Shown piece by piece: positions 1-9,368 of a stretch of DNA of 64,000 nt. The notes beneath the pieces were generated by a model. That model was not told where the DNA came from and did no database searches. It saw nothing but the letters and a program-made list of their open reading frames with translations. Origin of the DNA: Nannocystis sp. GTDB taxonomy: Bacteria > Myxococcota_A > Polyangia > Nannocystales > Nannocystaceae. Positions within the stretch are counted from its first letter, which is position 1. Every line of letters starts with the position of its first letter. Location of the stretch: positions 186,001 to 250,000 of the forward strand of contig NZ_JADJNN010000004.1 of the NCBI RefSeq assembly GCF_016714285.1, read 5' to 3'. A program made the position numbers and the translations under genes.

Positions 1-699
1 CGCCACCGACGAGTCGACCCCGCCCGACAGCCCGCACAGCACCGTCCCGGTCTCCCCGACGCGGGCCCGGATCTTGGCGACCGCCTCGTCGATGAACGCC
101 GCGGTGCTCCAGTCGCCGCGGAAGCCAGCGGCCGCCAGGAACGCCGCCAGGACCGCCTCTCCGCCCTCGCTGTGCGTCACCTCGGGGTGAAACTGCACGC
201 CCCACAAATTGCGCTGCGGGTGCCACACCGCCGCGAATTCGCAGTTCGCCGACCGCCCCACCGCGCGAAAGCCCGGCGGCAGCGCGGCCACCCGGTCCCC
301 GTGCGACATCCACACCCGCAGCGACGCGCCCGCCGCGAAGCGTGCCAGCGGACCCTCCGCGAGCTCGACCTGCAGCTGCGCCGCCCCGTACTCGCGCTCC
401 TTCGCCGCGACCACCTCGCCGCCGAGTCCGGCCACCAGCAGGTACAGCCCGTAGCAGATGCCGAGCACCGGCACCCCGAGCTGCAGCACCGCCGGGTCGA
501 GCTGCGGCGCCCCCTCGTCGTACAGCGACGACGGCCCCCCGCTCAGGATGATCGCCCGCGGGTCGCGAGCGGCCAGCTGCGCCACCGGCGTGTGATACGG
601 CAAGATCTCCGCGAACACCCCGAGCTCGCGCACCCGACGGGCGATGAGCTGGGTGACCTGAGATCCGAAGTCGAGAACGATGAGGGTCTGATGGGCCAT
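1..699 (-). CDS. guaA: GMP synthase (glutamine-hydrolysing), N-terminal part, cut by the window edge
   Basis: GuaA converts XMP to GMP using glutamine and ATP, the last step of guanine nucleotide synthesis in the cytosol. The protein starts MAHQTLIVLDFGSQ. It carries the class I glutamine amidotransferase domain with the nucleophile motif GICYG and the HPE triad motif (GVQFHPEVTHS). It then enters the ATP pyrophosphatase domain, where the PP-loop SGGVDSS is the last thing visible before the gene runs off the left edge; the dimerisation domain is outside. The start is the ATG at 697-699, which keeps the conserved amidotransferase N-terminus. guaB lies upstream on the same strand, only about 120 bp away, so the two probably form a guaB-guaA unit. 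Identification is from motif order and is secure. Confidence 0.95.
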   Translation of the reverse strand, partial: MAHQTLIVLDFGSQVTQLIARRVRELGVFAEILPYHTPVAQLAARDPRAIILSGGPSSLYDEGAPQLDPAVLQLGVPVLGICYGLYLLVAGLGGEVVAAKEREYGAAQLQVELAEGPLARFAAGASLRVWMSHGDRVAALPPGFRAVGRSANCEFAAVWHPQRNLWGVQFHPEVTHSEGGEAVLAAFLAAAGFRGDWSTAAFIDEAVAKIRARVGETGTVLCGLSGGVDSSVA

Positions 700-752
700 G
701 AATCCTCCGGGGGCCGACTGCACGCGCCTGCGCGACGCCTCACTCCACACGC

Positions 753-821
753 TACTCGACGCGCCTCACTCGACGCGCCTCACTCGACGCGCCTCACTCG
801 ACGCGCCTCACTCCACGCGCC

Positions 822-836
<15 letters not shown>
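753..836. repeat. 14-bp tandem repeat between guaB and guaA
   Basis: About six copies of a 14-bp unit (cactcgacgcgcct, with a few single-base changes) stand head to tail. The guaB-proximal copies include the guaB stop codon and last codons, so the array looks like an expansion of the 3' end of guaB into the guaB-guaA spacer. No spacers separate the units, so this is a minisatellite and not a CRISPR array. Confidence 0.85.
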
Positions 837-2278
<1,442 letters not shown>

Positions 2279-2491
2279 GCCGGCGGGAGTATCAAGGCCG
2301 CGTGTTCGCGCGACAAGCCGGCCGGTCTCGCCTCAGCGCCGTGCCGCGGCGCGTTCGCGTGCGTTAGCTCAGGCCCCGGTCCTCGCCCGCGCAACGGCCC
2401 CACACCGCGTCCGCGACGGCCACTGCCCGCGGCGAAGCTTCGTGGGCGCAGAATCAGATAACATCGGGCCCGGTCCGCGGGCCCGTCTGGC

Positions 2492-2752
2492 GTGTCAGTC
2501 ATCAAGCCCATCGTGGCGGCGAGCTTCGCCGACCACATCGTTCAGGTGCTTTCGCCGCTCCTCGGCCCGCACACCGCCAAGCGCGCCCTGGCGATGATCT
2601 GCAAGAAGGCCGGCAAGGAGACCCACCAGCTCGGCCCCGGCGACCTGGCGGTCGCGCACGCCACCCTGCGACCGATGCTCCGCACGCTCATCGGCAACGA
2701 CGTCACCGTCCGCGTGCTCGCCGATCTCGACGCCGGAGGCAACCCGTCATGA
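2492..2752 (+). CDS. Small hypothetical protein, 86 residues
   Basis: I do not recognise this family. The protein begins with a GTG codon (no upstream or nearby ATG fits) and reads SVIKPIVAASFADHIV. It is rich in hydrophobic and basic residues (KRALAMICKKAGKE) and looks like a soluble helical protein. Its stop overlaps the ATG of the next gene (ATGA), so it is probably translationally coupled to the membrane protein that follows. It is divergent from guaB, with about 210 bp between the two starts. Confidence that it is coding rests on the coupling and codon bias only. Confidence 0.6.
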   Translation: MSVIKPIVAASFADHIVQVLSPLLGPHTAKRALAMICKKAGKETHQLGPGDLAVAHATLRPMLRTLIGNDVTVRVLADLDAGGNPS

Positions 2753-3588
2753 GCGAGGGATCCTTCGTGCTCCGCAGCGGCCTGCGCCCCGCCGTCGCCC
2801 TGCTGATCCTGGTCGCCGCCGTCGGCGGTCGGATCGCCCTCGACCTCCAGGTCAGCCCCGGCGCCGGCGAGCTGTGGCAGCGCGCCGTCGAGGTCTTCAC
2901 CGCCGCTGTCACCGGCGCCGTCGTCCTCCACTTCGCCCGCGACGACCCGCCGCGCCTGCCCTGGTCGCTGTTCTTCGTCTCGATGATCATCGTCCCGATC
3001 GTCCGGCTCCTCAGCTACCTCCACGTCGAGCCCGGCGGCATCCCGCTCGCGTACCTCGTCATCATCGGCGGCAACTTCGTCCTCGTCGCCGCGATGCTGG
3101 CCTTCGGCCGCGTGCTCGGCAGCTCCGAGCTGCTGTCCGAGCGCACCCGCGACGACCGCGTGCGCGCCACCGCCGTCGTCGGCGTGCTCGCCGTCGGCGC
3201 CCTCGCCACGATCGCCTACAACACCTTCGAGGTCGCCGAGCGCGGCCTGCCCACCACCGTGGCCGGCTGGATCTCCGCCACCGCCAACGTCGTCAGCACC
3301 GTGTGCGACGCCATCGCCTTCGCCGGCAGCCTCTACCTCGTGTGGCTGGTGCGCCCGCTGATCGGCGGCCTGCTGGCGCGCCCCTACATCCTCATCGCCG
3401 CCGCCGCCGGGGTGTTCCTCGCCGTCGACATCCTGCTCGTCGCCGCCGGCGCGACCACCCAGACCGACCTCGTCGTCACCGGCCTGCGCACCCAGCTGCC
3501 CAAGTGGCTCGGCTGCCTCGCGTACGCCACCCTCGCCCTCGCCGCGAGCAGCCAGCTGGCCCTGCTCCGCGCGCTGCGACGCCGCTGA
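2749..3588 (+). CDS. Polytopic membrane protein of unknown function
   Basis: The 279-residue product has about seven to eight hydrophobic segments spread over its whole length (for example LRPAVALLILVAAVGG near the start and WLGCLAYATLALAASS near the end), so it is an inner-membrane protein. No catalytic motif is recognisable. A conserved-looking polar loop SSELLSERTRDDRVR separates the two halves. It starts with ATG overlapping the upstream stop codon, and the two genes form a small two-gene unit. Downstream, the end of this gene and the end of the bilin reductase gene converge. It could be a sensor-type membrane domain, but nothing in the sequence shows that. Confidence 0.75.
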   Translation: MSEGSFVLRSGLRPAVALLILVAAVGGRIALDLQVSPGAGELWQRAVEVFTAAVTGAVVLHFARDDPPRLPWSLFFVSMIIVPIVRLLSYLHVEPGGIPLAYLVIIGGNFVLVAAMLAFGRVLGSSELLSERTRDDRVRATAVVGVLAVGALATIAYNTFEVAERGLPTTVAGWISATANVVSTVCDAIAFAGSLYLVWLVRPLIGGLLARPYILIAAAAGVFLAVDILLVAAGATTQTDLVVTGLRTQLPKWLGCLAYATLALAASSQLALLRALRRR

Positions 3589-3684
3589 TCTGCAGCGGCC
3601 TCTCCTTGCCCTCCGTGGCCCTCCTTGCCCCCCGTGGCCCTCCGCGGGCCTCCATTGGACCACCGTTCGCTCGCCGCCGCGGGC

Positions 3685-4398
3685 TCACCCCGGCGCCGTG
3701 AACAACTGCTCGAGGTAGGCCGCGGCCGGCCCGGCGCCGAAGATGCGGGCCAGTGCGTCGTGCTCGCGGCGGTTGCAGAGCTCGGCCCGGCACCACGCAG
3801 CCACCCGCTCCCGCGCCGCGGCGGCACGCGCCGGCGCCAACATCGGCCCCTCCGCGTAGACCTCCGGCAGCCGGGCGATGAAGTCCCGCACCGCCGCGAG
3901 CAGCGGCGCCTCGGCGCCTCGCTGCGCCCCGACGATCAGCGCCCGCGGCGAGAACACCCCCTGCGCGAAGCTCGGCACCCGGCGCGCGACCACCCCGTCC
4001 CCGATCGCCGCGTGCAGCTCGACCAGCGGCGCCGCCGCCCGCTCCTCCCACCGCAGATCGTCGATCGGCGCGAGGTCGACGGCGACCAGGCTAAGCGCCC
4101 CGGCGAGCCCGATCAGATCGACGCCGAGCACCGGCCCCCCGCTGCCGTCCGCCGGCATGCCGATCACCGTCACGCTGCACAGCCCGCCGTCCGCCCCGCA
4201 GATCGTCGCGCAGGTCAGCGACGCGAACGGTCCCCCCTGCTCGCGGCGCGTCTCGAGCCGCAGCGGCGCCCCACGCAGCTCGCCGTCCATCCGCGCCAGC
4301 TCGCCGGGCAGCGGCGCCGGTCGCAGCCCCAGCGTCGCCGACCACGCCCGCGTCGCCGCCAGCACCTCGCAAAGCCCCGCCTCGATCGCCACGCTCAT
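3685..4398 (-). CDS. Ferredoxin-dependent bilin reductase (PcyA/HY2 family)
   Basis: The product (237 residues) aligns by eye along its length with cyanobacterial PcyA. The core GPVLGVDLIGLAGALSLVAV matches the PcyA stretch around FGCDIVAGPGG. The region RVPSFAQGVFSPRALIV matches ELPPWGEIFSEYCLFI. The C-terminus WCRAELCNRREHDALARIFG...YLEQLF matches [20 protein letters not shown]...YMSQVLF. The family reduces biliverdin with electrons from ferredoxin. The aspartate equivalent to PcyA Asp105 is kept (GVDL), but the positions of Glu76 and His88 appear to be Ala and Thr, so regiospecificity may differ from PcyA. It is the last gene of a run that also encodes ferredoxin and a phycobiliprotein-like globin. 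Its ATG overlaps the upstream stop (ATGA). The family call is strong; the exact product is not known. Confidence 0.85.
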   Translation of the reverse strand: MSVAIEAGLCEVLAATRAWSATLGLRPAPLPGELARMDGELRGAPLRLETRREQGGPFASLTCATICGADGGLCSVTVIGMPADGSGGPVLGVDLIGLAGALSLVAVDLAPIDDLRWEERAAAPLVELHAAIGDGVVARRVPSFAQGVFSPRALIVGAQRGAEAPLLAAVRDFIARLPEVYAEGPMLAPARAAAARERVAAWCRAELCNRREHDALARIFGAGPAAAYLEQLFTAPG

Positions 4399-5783
4399 CG
4401 CCTGCCCTCCCCCGCCTGCTCGCGCAGCGCCGCCACGACCTCGCCCCAGCCACGCGGGCGGCTGTCCGCCTGCGCCCGCAGCAGCCGGGCGATCAGCGAC
4501 GCCAGCCCGCGCTCACTCGAGAGCCCCGACTCCGCCACCCGCGGCGGCGGCGGCCGACCGGTGAGCGCCGTGTAGAGCGCGACCCCGAGGCTGAACATGT
4601 CCCCGGCGACGCTCGCTGGGCCACCCTGGGCCCGCTCCGGCGCGCGATGCACGGCCCGTCCCGCGGCCTCGGTCGGCGCCGCGAAGTCGACGATCGTCAC
4701 CCGGGCGTCGGCCCGCGCCACGAAGATCCGGTCGAGCCCGAGCTCCCCGTGCAGCACCCCGGCCGCGGCCGCGGCCGCCAGCGCCTCCGCGGCCGCGAGT
4801 CCGATCTGCGCGACCCGGCGGGTCGACAGCGGCCCGCTCCCGGCGACGAACTCCTCGAGCCCGACCCCGCCAAGATCCGCGAACGCCAGGAACGCCAGCC
4901 CCTGCGCCGCCCCGCTCGCCACCAGCGGGACGATCGCCGGGTGCACGAGCCGGGCGTAGGCCGCCGCCTGGACCGCGAGCTCACCGTCGTCGCGGCGCAG
5001 CTTGAGCAGCACCGGCCCCGCCCCGCCGAGCGCGCGGTACATCGCTGTCACCTCGCCGCCGCGCAGCCGCATGAGCAGACGGTAGCCGGCGACGCTCTCA
5101 CCAGCCGCCGGCAGCCCCATCGCGGCCAGCCGCTCCGGCGGGGGCGGCAACCCCGGCGAGGGCGACAGCGCCGCGTCGACCGCCGCGCGCACCCTCGACG
5201 AGTGCGCCGCGCTCGCGCCCGGCGAACCCGTCCAGCGCAGGCCGAGCTGAGACCGGTCCGCCCCGCCCTGCTTCTCCTCCTCCGCCGTGTCGACGCCCGG
5301 TCGGTCGGTGTCCCCCGCCACAGACAACCTGTCCCCCGGGACAGCCGACATGTCCCCCGGGACAGCCACCACCGACCTGTCCCCCGGGACATCCGGCCTG
5401 TCCCCCGGGACAGCCACCGCTGGCCTGTCCCCCGGGACAGCCGGCCTGTCCGCCGAGACAGCCACCGCCGGCCTGTCCCTTCGGACACTCGGACTCTCAC
5501 CACCGCTCGCAGCCGGGTCCCGCGAGACCTCCGCCCGCTCCCCCGCCCCATCGAGGCCCACCCCGCGAAACAGCCCGACCAGCGCCGCCGACTCGATCCG
5601 CAGGTAGCCCTTGATCGCGGCCGAGATCGTCCCGACCCCGGCCGCGTCGAGCACCCCGAGCTCGACCAGGTGCCGCAGCAGCGGCCGCTCCGGCGTCCAC
5701 CCCACGAGCCACGCGTCGAGCCGACTCGCCGGCAGCAGGCCCGGCCCCACGAGGTTGCGACGGAGCCACTCGAGCTCAGCCAT
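4395..5783 (-). CDS. Degenerate serine/threonine kinase-like protein with palindrome-derived insert
   Basis: The product has about 462 residues. The N-terminal 80 residues (MAELEWLRRNLVGPGLL...) resemble a helical adaptor. Next comes a roughly 100-residue low-complexity stretch of repeats such as VPGDRPAVA, encoded by an array of small palindromes. The C-terminal half has a kinase fold. The HRD motif reads HGE (VLHGELGLDRIFV) and the DFG motif reads DFA (VDFAAP), while APE is kept (HRAPERAQ). Catalysis is therefore doubtful and a pseudokinase role is likely. The start is the ATG preceded by GGAGG; it overlaps the end of the active kinase gene by 8 bp, so translation of the two is coupled. It could be a scaffold or regulator of the neighbouring kinase in the bilin operon; that role is inference. 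Confidence 0.8.
   Translation of the reverse strand: MAELEWLRRNLVGPGLLPASRLDAWLVGWTPERPLLRHLVELGVLDAAGVGTISAAIKGYLRIESAALVGLFRGVGLDGAGERAEVSRDPAASGGESPSVRRDRPAVAVSADRPAVPGDRPAVAVPGDRPDVPGDRSVVAVPGDMSAVPGDRLSVAGDTDRPGVDTAEEEKQGGADRSQLGLRWTGSPGASAAHSSRVRAAVDAALSPSPGLPPPPERLAAMGLPAAGESVAGYRLLMRLRGGEVTAMYRALGGAGPVLLKLRRDDGELAVQAAAYARLVHPAIVPLVASGAAQGLAFLAFADLGGVGLEEFVAGSGPLSTRRVAQIGLAAAEALAAAAAAGVLHGELGLDRIFVARADARVTIVDFAAPTEAAGRAVHRAPERAQGGPASVAGDMFSLGVALYTALTGRPPPPRVAESGLSSERGLASLIARLLRAQADSRPRGWGEVVAALREQAGEGRR
5314..5485. repeat. In-frame array of CTGTCCC..GGGACAG palindromes
   Basis: Seven to eight near-copies of a 16-bp palindrome (ctgtcccccgggacag and variants such as ctgtccgccgagacag) are separated by short GC-rich linkers. 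They lie inside the degenerate kinase gene, where they encode repeats such as VPGDRP on the minus strand. Both strands stay open in several frames through the array. The same palindrome occurs at many other places in the window. Confidence 0.9.
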
Positions 5784-7263
5784 CGCCCGCCTCCCCATCC
5801 TCCGCATCCTCGACGATCAAGCGCCGCAGCCGCGCCGGACCCGGCCCTGGCGTGACCGCATAGCAGTCGACCGGCAGCGGCCCGTGATCGATCACCGTCA
5901 GCCCGTCCGCCACGAGCCCCAGCAGCGCCGCCCCGCGCTCATCGCCGCAGACGATCAGCGCCGCCTCGTCGCGCCGCACCAGCGCATACACCGGGGCTGG
6001 CGCGCGCAGCACCTGCACCCGCACCCCCGCGCCCACGCGCGCGACCAGCAGCAGCGTGTGCGCCCCGTGCAGCCCCAGCAGCGCGGCCTCGTGATCCAGC
6101 GTGACCCCCGTCAGCGGCGCGTCCGGCCCGAGCAGCGGCCGCCACTCGTCGGGCAGGGGCACCCGCGCCCCCGCCTGTCCGCCCGCGAGATCGCTGACGA
6201 CCAGCCGCTCGCCGCGGAGCAACCACGCCGCCCCGCGCCGACGCGAGGCCACGAAGCCCAGCAGATCGTCCTCGACCGCGAGCAAGGTCGTCGCGCGGCC
6301 GTCGAGTCCGACGATGCGGCGATCGCAAGCCACGATCGCCGTCGCCTCGTCGGCCTCGTGGATGAAGCGACGCCCCCGCGTCACCCGACACACCGGCGCC
6401 AGCCGGGACGTCTCGCGACAAACTCGCAACACCTCGCCACCCGCCAGCAGGTGCATCGCGCCGTCGGCCGTGCGCCCGACGTCGAAGGCACCCGGCAGCC
6501 CCGCCAGCGCCAGCACCAGCGCCTCGCAGCCCGGGAAGCGCCGCCCCGGGTCCGGGTCGAGCAGGCGAGCGACCACCGCCATCAGCCCCGACGCGCAGCC
6601 CGGCTGCAGCCGGAACGCGCTGCGACCCGCCAGCTCCGGCCGCGCCCCGAGCAGCAGCTCGAGCGCCACCACCCCGAGCGAGTACTGGTCCGACGCCGCG
6701 TCCGCGACCCCGAGCGCCACCTCCGGCGCCATGTACGGCAGCGAGCCCGCCAGCGATCGCAGCGCCGCCCCGCGGGCCAGGAAGCGCCCCGCCCCGAAGT
6801 CGGTCAGCGCCCACGGCGGCTCCCCCACCTGCGTCAACGCCAGGATGTTCTCCGGCTTCACGTCGCGGTGGACCACCCCGTGCGCGTGCGCGTGGTCCAG
6901 CGCCGCCGCCATCGCGAGCAGCAGACCTCGCACTTCCTCCTCGGTGAAGCGCCGCCCGCTGGCCAACGCCCGCCGCAGCGAGCCGCCCATCGCCCGCGGA
7001 AACACCAGCACCGACAGCCCGAAGCCCGCGTCGTGGCCGACGTCGAGGCAGGGCACGATGTGCGGGTGCACGAGCCGCAGCGCCAGCCGCATCTCGTCGA
7101 CCCACGCCGCGTAGTTGTCGTTCGCCCCGTCGAAGAACTTGACCGCCACCGCCCGCCCCGTGCGCGGGTCGGTCGCCGCGACGACGGTGCCGAGCGAGCC
7201 CGCCGCCAGCCGCTCGCCCAGCACGTAGCGCCCGAGCACCGTGTCGCCCTCCAGCTCGGCCAC
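5776..7263 (-). CDS. Serine/threonine protein kinase (Hanks type)
   Basis: The 495-residue product has a complete eukaryote-type kinase domain: glycine loop LAAGSLGTVV, invariant lysine at residue 42 (VAVKFFDG), catalytic loop HRDVKPEN with Asp134, DFG at 155-157 and APE (YMAPEVALG). About 220 residues follow without a transmembrane segment. They are rich in short beta-strand-like stretches (RRIVGLDGRATTLLAVEDD) and may form a propeller-like sensor. It starts with GTG, 10 bp after the V4R gene, within the minus-strand bilin operon. Substrates are unknown. Phosphorylation of the bilin proteins or of the adjacent degenerate kinase is an inference from operon position. Confidence 0.9.
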   Translation of the reverse strand: MAELEGDTVLGRYVLGERLAAGSLGTVVAATDPRTGRAVAVKFFDGANDNYAAWVDEMRLALRLVHPHIVPCLDVGHDAGFGLSVLVFPRAMGGSLRRALASGRRFTEEEVRGLLLAMAAALDHAHAHGVVHRDVKPENILALTQVGEPPWALTDFGAGRFLARGAALRSLAGSLPYMAPEVALGVADAASDQYSLGVVALELLLGARPELAGRSAFRLQPGCASGLMAVVARLLDPDPGRRFPGCEALVLALAGLPGAFDVGRTADGAMHLLAGGEVLRVCRETSRLAPVCRVTRGRRFIHEADEATAIVACDRRIVGLDGRATTLLAVEDDLLGFVASRRRGAAWLLRGERLVVSDLAGGQAGARVPLPDEWRPLLGPDAPLTGVTLDHEAALLGLHGAHTLLLVARVGAGVRVQVLRAPAPVYALVRRDEAALIVCGDERGAALLGLVADGLTVIDHGPLPVDCYAVTPGPGPARLRRLIVEDAEDGEAGDG

Positions 7264-7273
7264 CGCGGCCCCC

Positions 7274-7918
7274 TCAGGTCGGCAGCGCGCCCGAGAGCGC
7301 CTTGACGATCGCGCTGTGCACCTGCTTGTTGGCCCGCATCCCCTCGACCCGGCGCGCCACCTCGGTCGCGGCGACGATGAAGGTCGTCCCCTCGCGGTCC
7401 CCGAGGCGCAGGTCGCCGGTCTGCACGCTGCGCATCTCGGCGTCGCAAAAGCCCGAGAAGAACCCGCACAAGATCCCCGCGAACATGTCGTCGCCGACGT
7501 GCCCGCTCGGCCCGATGTCCTGCATCGGCGAGTCGATCAGCCGGATCGCCAGGAAGCCGTGCTGACCCTGGTCCCAGTCGACCTCCAGCCGCCCGAGCCC
7601 ACAGCCATGCCACAGGTCGCGGACCAGCAGGTCGAACTCCGCCATGCTGCGGTCGCGCAGCGAGACCCCCGCGTACTGCCCGAGCTCCGCCTCGAAGCGG
7701 CGCGCCATCCGACGCCCGAAGAACTCGCCGCAGCGCCGCAGCACCAGCGCCGCCGCCGGCCCCGTCTCGTGCTCACACGCGGTCACGAAGCCGCGCAGGA
7801 AGTCGTCGCTCACGGCGATCATCCGCGTGCCCCCGCGGCTGCGGATCACCCCCGCCTTGACGTCCAGCTTCACGAACTCCGGGCTCGTGAAGTAGTTGAG
7901 GTTGCGCCGCTCGTTCAT
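7274..7918 (-). CDS. V4R-domain protein 1
   Basis: The 214-residue product looks like a V4R (4-vinyl reductase type) small-ligand domain protein. The C-terminal part reads ILCGFFSGFCDAEMRSVQTGD followed by a strand GTTFIVAA, the usual V4R ending. Its central part (SDDFLRGFVTACEHETGPAAA...RRCGEFFGRR) is clearly related to V4R protein 2 encoded divergently at 9984-10640, so the two are paralogues in one locus. V4R domains in other proteins bind aromatic ligands and one is linked to chlorophyll-type tetrapyrrole metabolism; a bilin ligand here is inference. Its ATG overlaps the stop of the globin-like gene (ATGA), indicating coupled translation. Confidence 0.75.
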   Translation of the reverse strand: MNERRNLNYFTSPEFVKLDVKAGVIRSRGGTRMIAVSDDFLRGFVTACEHETGPAAALVLRRCGEFFGRRMARRFEAELGQYAGVSLRDRSMAEFDLLVRDLWHGCGLGRLEVDWDQGQHGFLAIRLIDSPMQDIGPSGHVGDDMFAGILCGFFSGFCDAEMRSVQTGDLRLGDREGTTFIVAATEVARRVEGMRANKQVHSAIVKALSGALPT

Positions 7919-8403
7919 GTCGCCGCCTCGGTCTTGCCCGGCAACACCGCCACGCAGCGCTCGAGGTAGGGCCGCAGCAGCTCGCTCACCGCTGGCGGCA
8001 GCTCGCGCGCCGCCGCCTTCATCATCGCCTTGTAGGTGTCCTCGATGAACTGCGGCGCCAGCCCGACCCCGCGCAGGATCGTCGACATCCACGTCAGCAG
8101 GCTGTCCTCGAGGTACTGCAGGTCGTCCCGCAGCAGCGCCTGCGCGCAGTAGCGGAGCACCAGCGAGAGATCGCGGACCCCGCTGGTGCGGATGCCCTTG
8201 TAGAACTTCTCGACGTTCGGGTACGCGGCCAGCACCTCGTCGAGGGTCTGCCCCACGATCGCCTCCTCCGCCGCCCGGATCGCCTCGAGCGCGGCCAATC
8301 GCGTCTCGACCTGCTCGGCCCAGCCGCGCAGCAGCGCCTGCTCCGCCCGGGTCGGGTAACGCCCCTCACTCGCCGTCAACATCGCCTGGATCTCGTGGTT
8401 CAT
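7915..8403 (-). CDS. Phycobiliprotein-like globin (bilin biosynthesis-associated globin type)
   Basis: The 162-residue protein has the length and helix pattern of an allophycocyanin subunit. The stretch RDLSLVLRYCAQALLRDDLQYLEDSLLTWMSTILRGVGLAPQFIEDTYKAM lines up with the cyanobacterial pattern RD..YYLRY..YAL.AGD...L.ER.L.GLRE.Y..LGVP. The canonical bilin-binding cysteine just before RD is a valine here (SGVRD); a cysteine lies instead ten residues further on (RYCAQ). A class of such globins linked to bilin biosynthesis genes in non-photosynthetic bacteria has been described (BBAG). The gene starts with ATG after GGAGAG and is flanked by V4R and Ala/Pro-rich genes. Possible roles are bilin carrier, chaperone for the reductase, or light-sensing protein. 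Confidence 0.75.
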   Translation of the reverse strand: MNHEIQAMLTASEGRYPTRAEQALLRGWAEQVETRLAALEAIRAAEEAIVGQTLDEVLAAYPNVEKFYKGIRTSGVRDLSLVLRYCAQALLRDDLQYLEDSLLTWMSTILRGVGLAPQFIEDTYKAMMKAAARELPPAVSELLRPYLERCVAVLPGKTEAAT

Positions 8404-8422
8404 CGCGGTCTCTCCAGTCCTT

Positions 8423-9097
8423 TCAATCCCACTCGAAGCCGTCGAAGGCGTTGGGCAGGCGCAGCGCCTCGATGCCGGTGGTCGGCGCCTCGCGGCGACG
8501 GATCAACCCCGGCGAGGTGATCGCCAGGAAGAAGCGCTCCACTGACGCCGCCTGCCAGCGCGTGAAGTCGATCGTCAGCCCCGCCGGCGTCGCCGACACC
8601 AGCCGACCAAAGAAACGCCGCACGCTGCTCTCCCCGAGCGGCGAGGCCAGCAGCCCACTCGCGCCCTCGACCCGGGCCGCCGCCGACGGCGCAACGACCG
8701 TCACCGCGGGCGTCCGCGGGGCCGCCGGCGTCACCGTCACGGGTGCCGCCGCGGGCGCCGACGGGGCCACAGCTGCCACCGCCTCGGGCACCACCGCCAC
8801 AGGCGCCGGCCGGACCGCGACCGCGGGCGCCACCGCGACCGCGGGCGCCACCGCGGGCGCCGCGACCGCGGGCGCCGCGACCGCGGGCGCCGCCAAAGCC
8901 ATCACGTCCTCGACCTCCTCGATGATCGCCAGCTCGGGCACGGCGACCGCCGCGGCAGGCCGCCCCCCCGCGACCGTGGCTGTCTCTCGGGACAGCTCAC
9001 GCGCCGCTGGCAACGCCGCCGGACGGTCCGCAAACAGCCGTCTGAGCAGCGCCGAGAAGCGGCGCACGAGTCCATCAAGCCAGGCAAACACGCGCAT
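8423..9097 (-). CDS. Hypothetical protein with Ala/Pro/Val-rich linker
   Basis: The 224-residue product begins MRVFAWLDGLVRRFSALLRRLF, an amphipathic helix that could contact a membrane. It then has about 110 residues of repeats such as APAVAAPAVAP, and ends in a folded-looking tail (RRFFGRLVSATPAGLTIDFTRW...NAFDGFEWD). The linker DNA contains short tandem repeats. It lies between the ferredoxin gene and the globin gene in the same direction, 19 bp before the globin start, so it is probably part of the bilin operon. No family is recognised. A tethering or scaffold role is possible but not shown. Confidence 0.6.
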   Translation of the reverse strand: MRVFAWLDGLVRRFSALLRRLFADRPAALPAARELSRETATVAGGRPAAAVAVPELAIIEEVEDVMALAAPAVAAPAVAAPAVAPAVAVAPAVAVRPAPVAVVPEAVAAVAPSAPAAAPVTVTPAAPRTPAVTVVAPSAAARVEGASGLLASPLGESSVRRFFGRLVSATPAGLTIDFTRWQAASVERFFLAITSPGLIRRREAPTTGIEALRLPNAFDGFEWD

Positions 9098-9283
9098 GAT
9101 CGGCGGCCAAGCTAGCAAGCGTGTCCACGTCGTGACGGCCAAATTGCCGTGGACGGCTCTCCCTGGCCTCACGCGCGTTACGCCGGTCAGTTGACCGTAC
9201 AAGTGACCAGATACTGATCCCAGATCAGCCCCACAGATCAGCCCACAGATCAGCCCCACAGAACAACCCCACAGATCACCTGT

Positions 9284-9355
9284 CAGTCACCCATCAGCGA
9301 CCGCGACCAGTCACCCATCAGAGACCGCGATCAGTCACCAATCAGAGACCGCAAT
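9284..9355. repeat. 24-bp tandem repeat, three copies
   Basis: Three direct copies of a 24-bp unit beginning cagtcacccatcag follow each other without spacers, at 9284, 9308 and 9332. Just before them (about 9220-9280) a shorter unit, cacagatcagcccca, is also repeated. The array fills most of the 270-bp gap between the Ala/Pro-rich gene and the ferredoxin gene. I see no gene in the gap. Confidence 0.8.
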
Positions 9356-9368
9356 CAGGCGCCGACGC

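Noticed and set aside
3589..3684. Intrinsic terminator in the convergent gap after the membrane protein gene
   Set aside because: The gap has only a CT-rich repeat (ccctccttgcc / cccgtggccctcc) and no convincing hairpin with a T-tract.
9284..9355. Possible CRISPR array (three 24-bp direct repeats)
   Set aside because: The copies touch without spacers, and no cas gene lies in the window.
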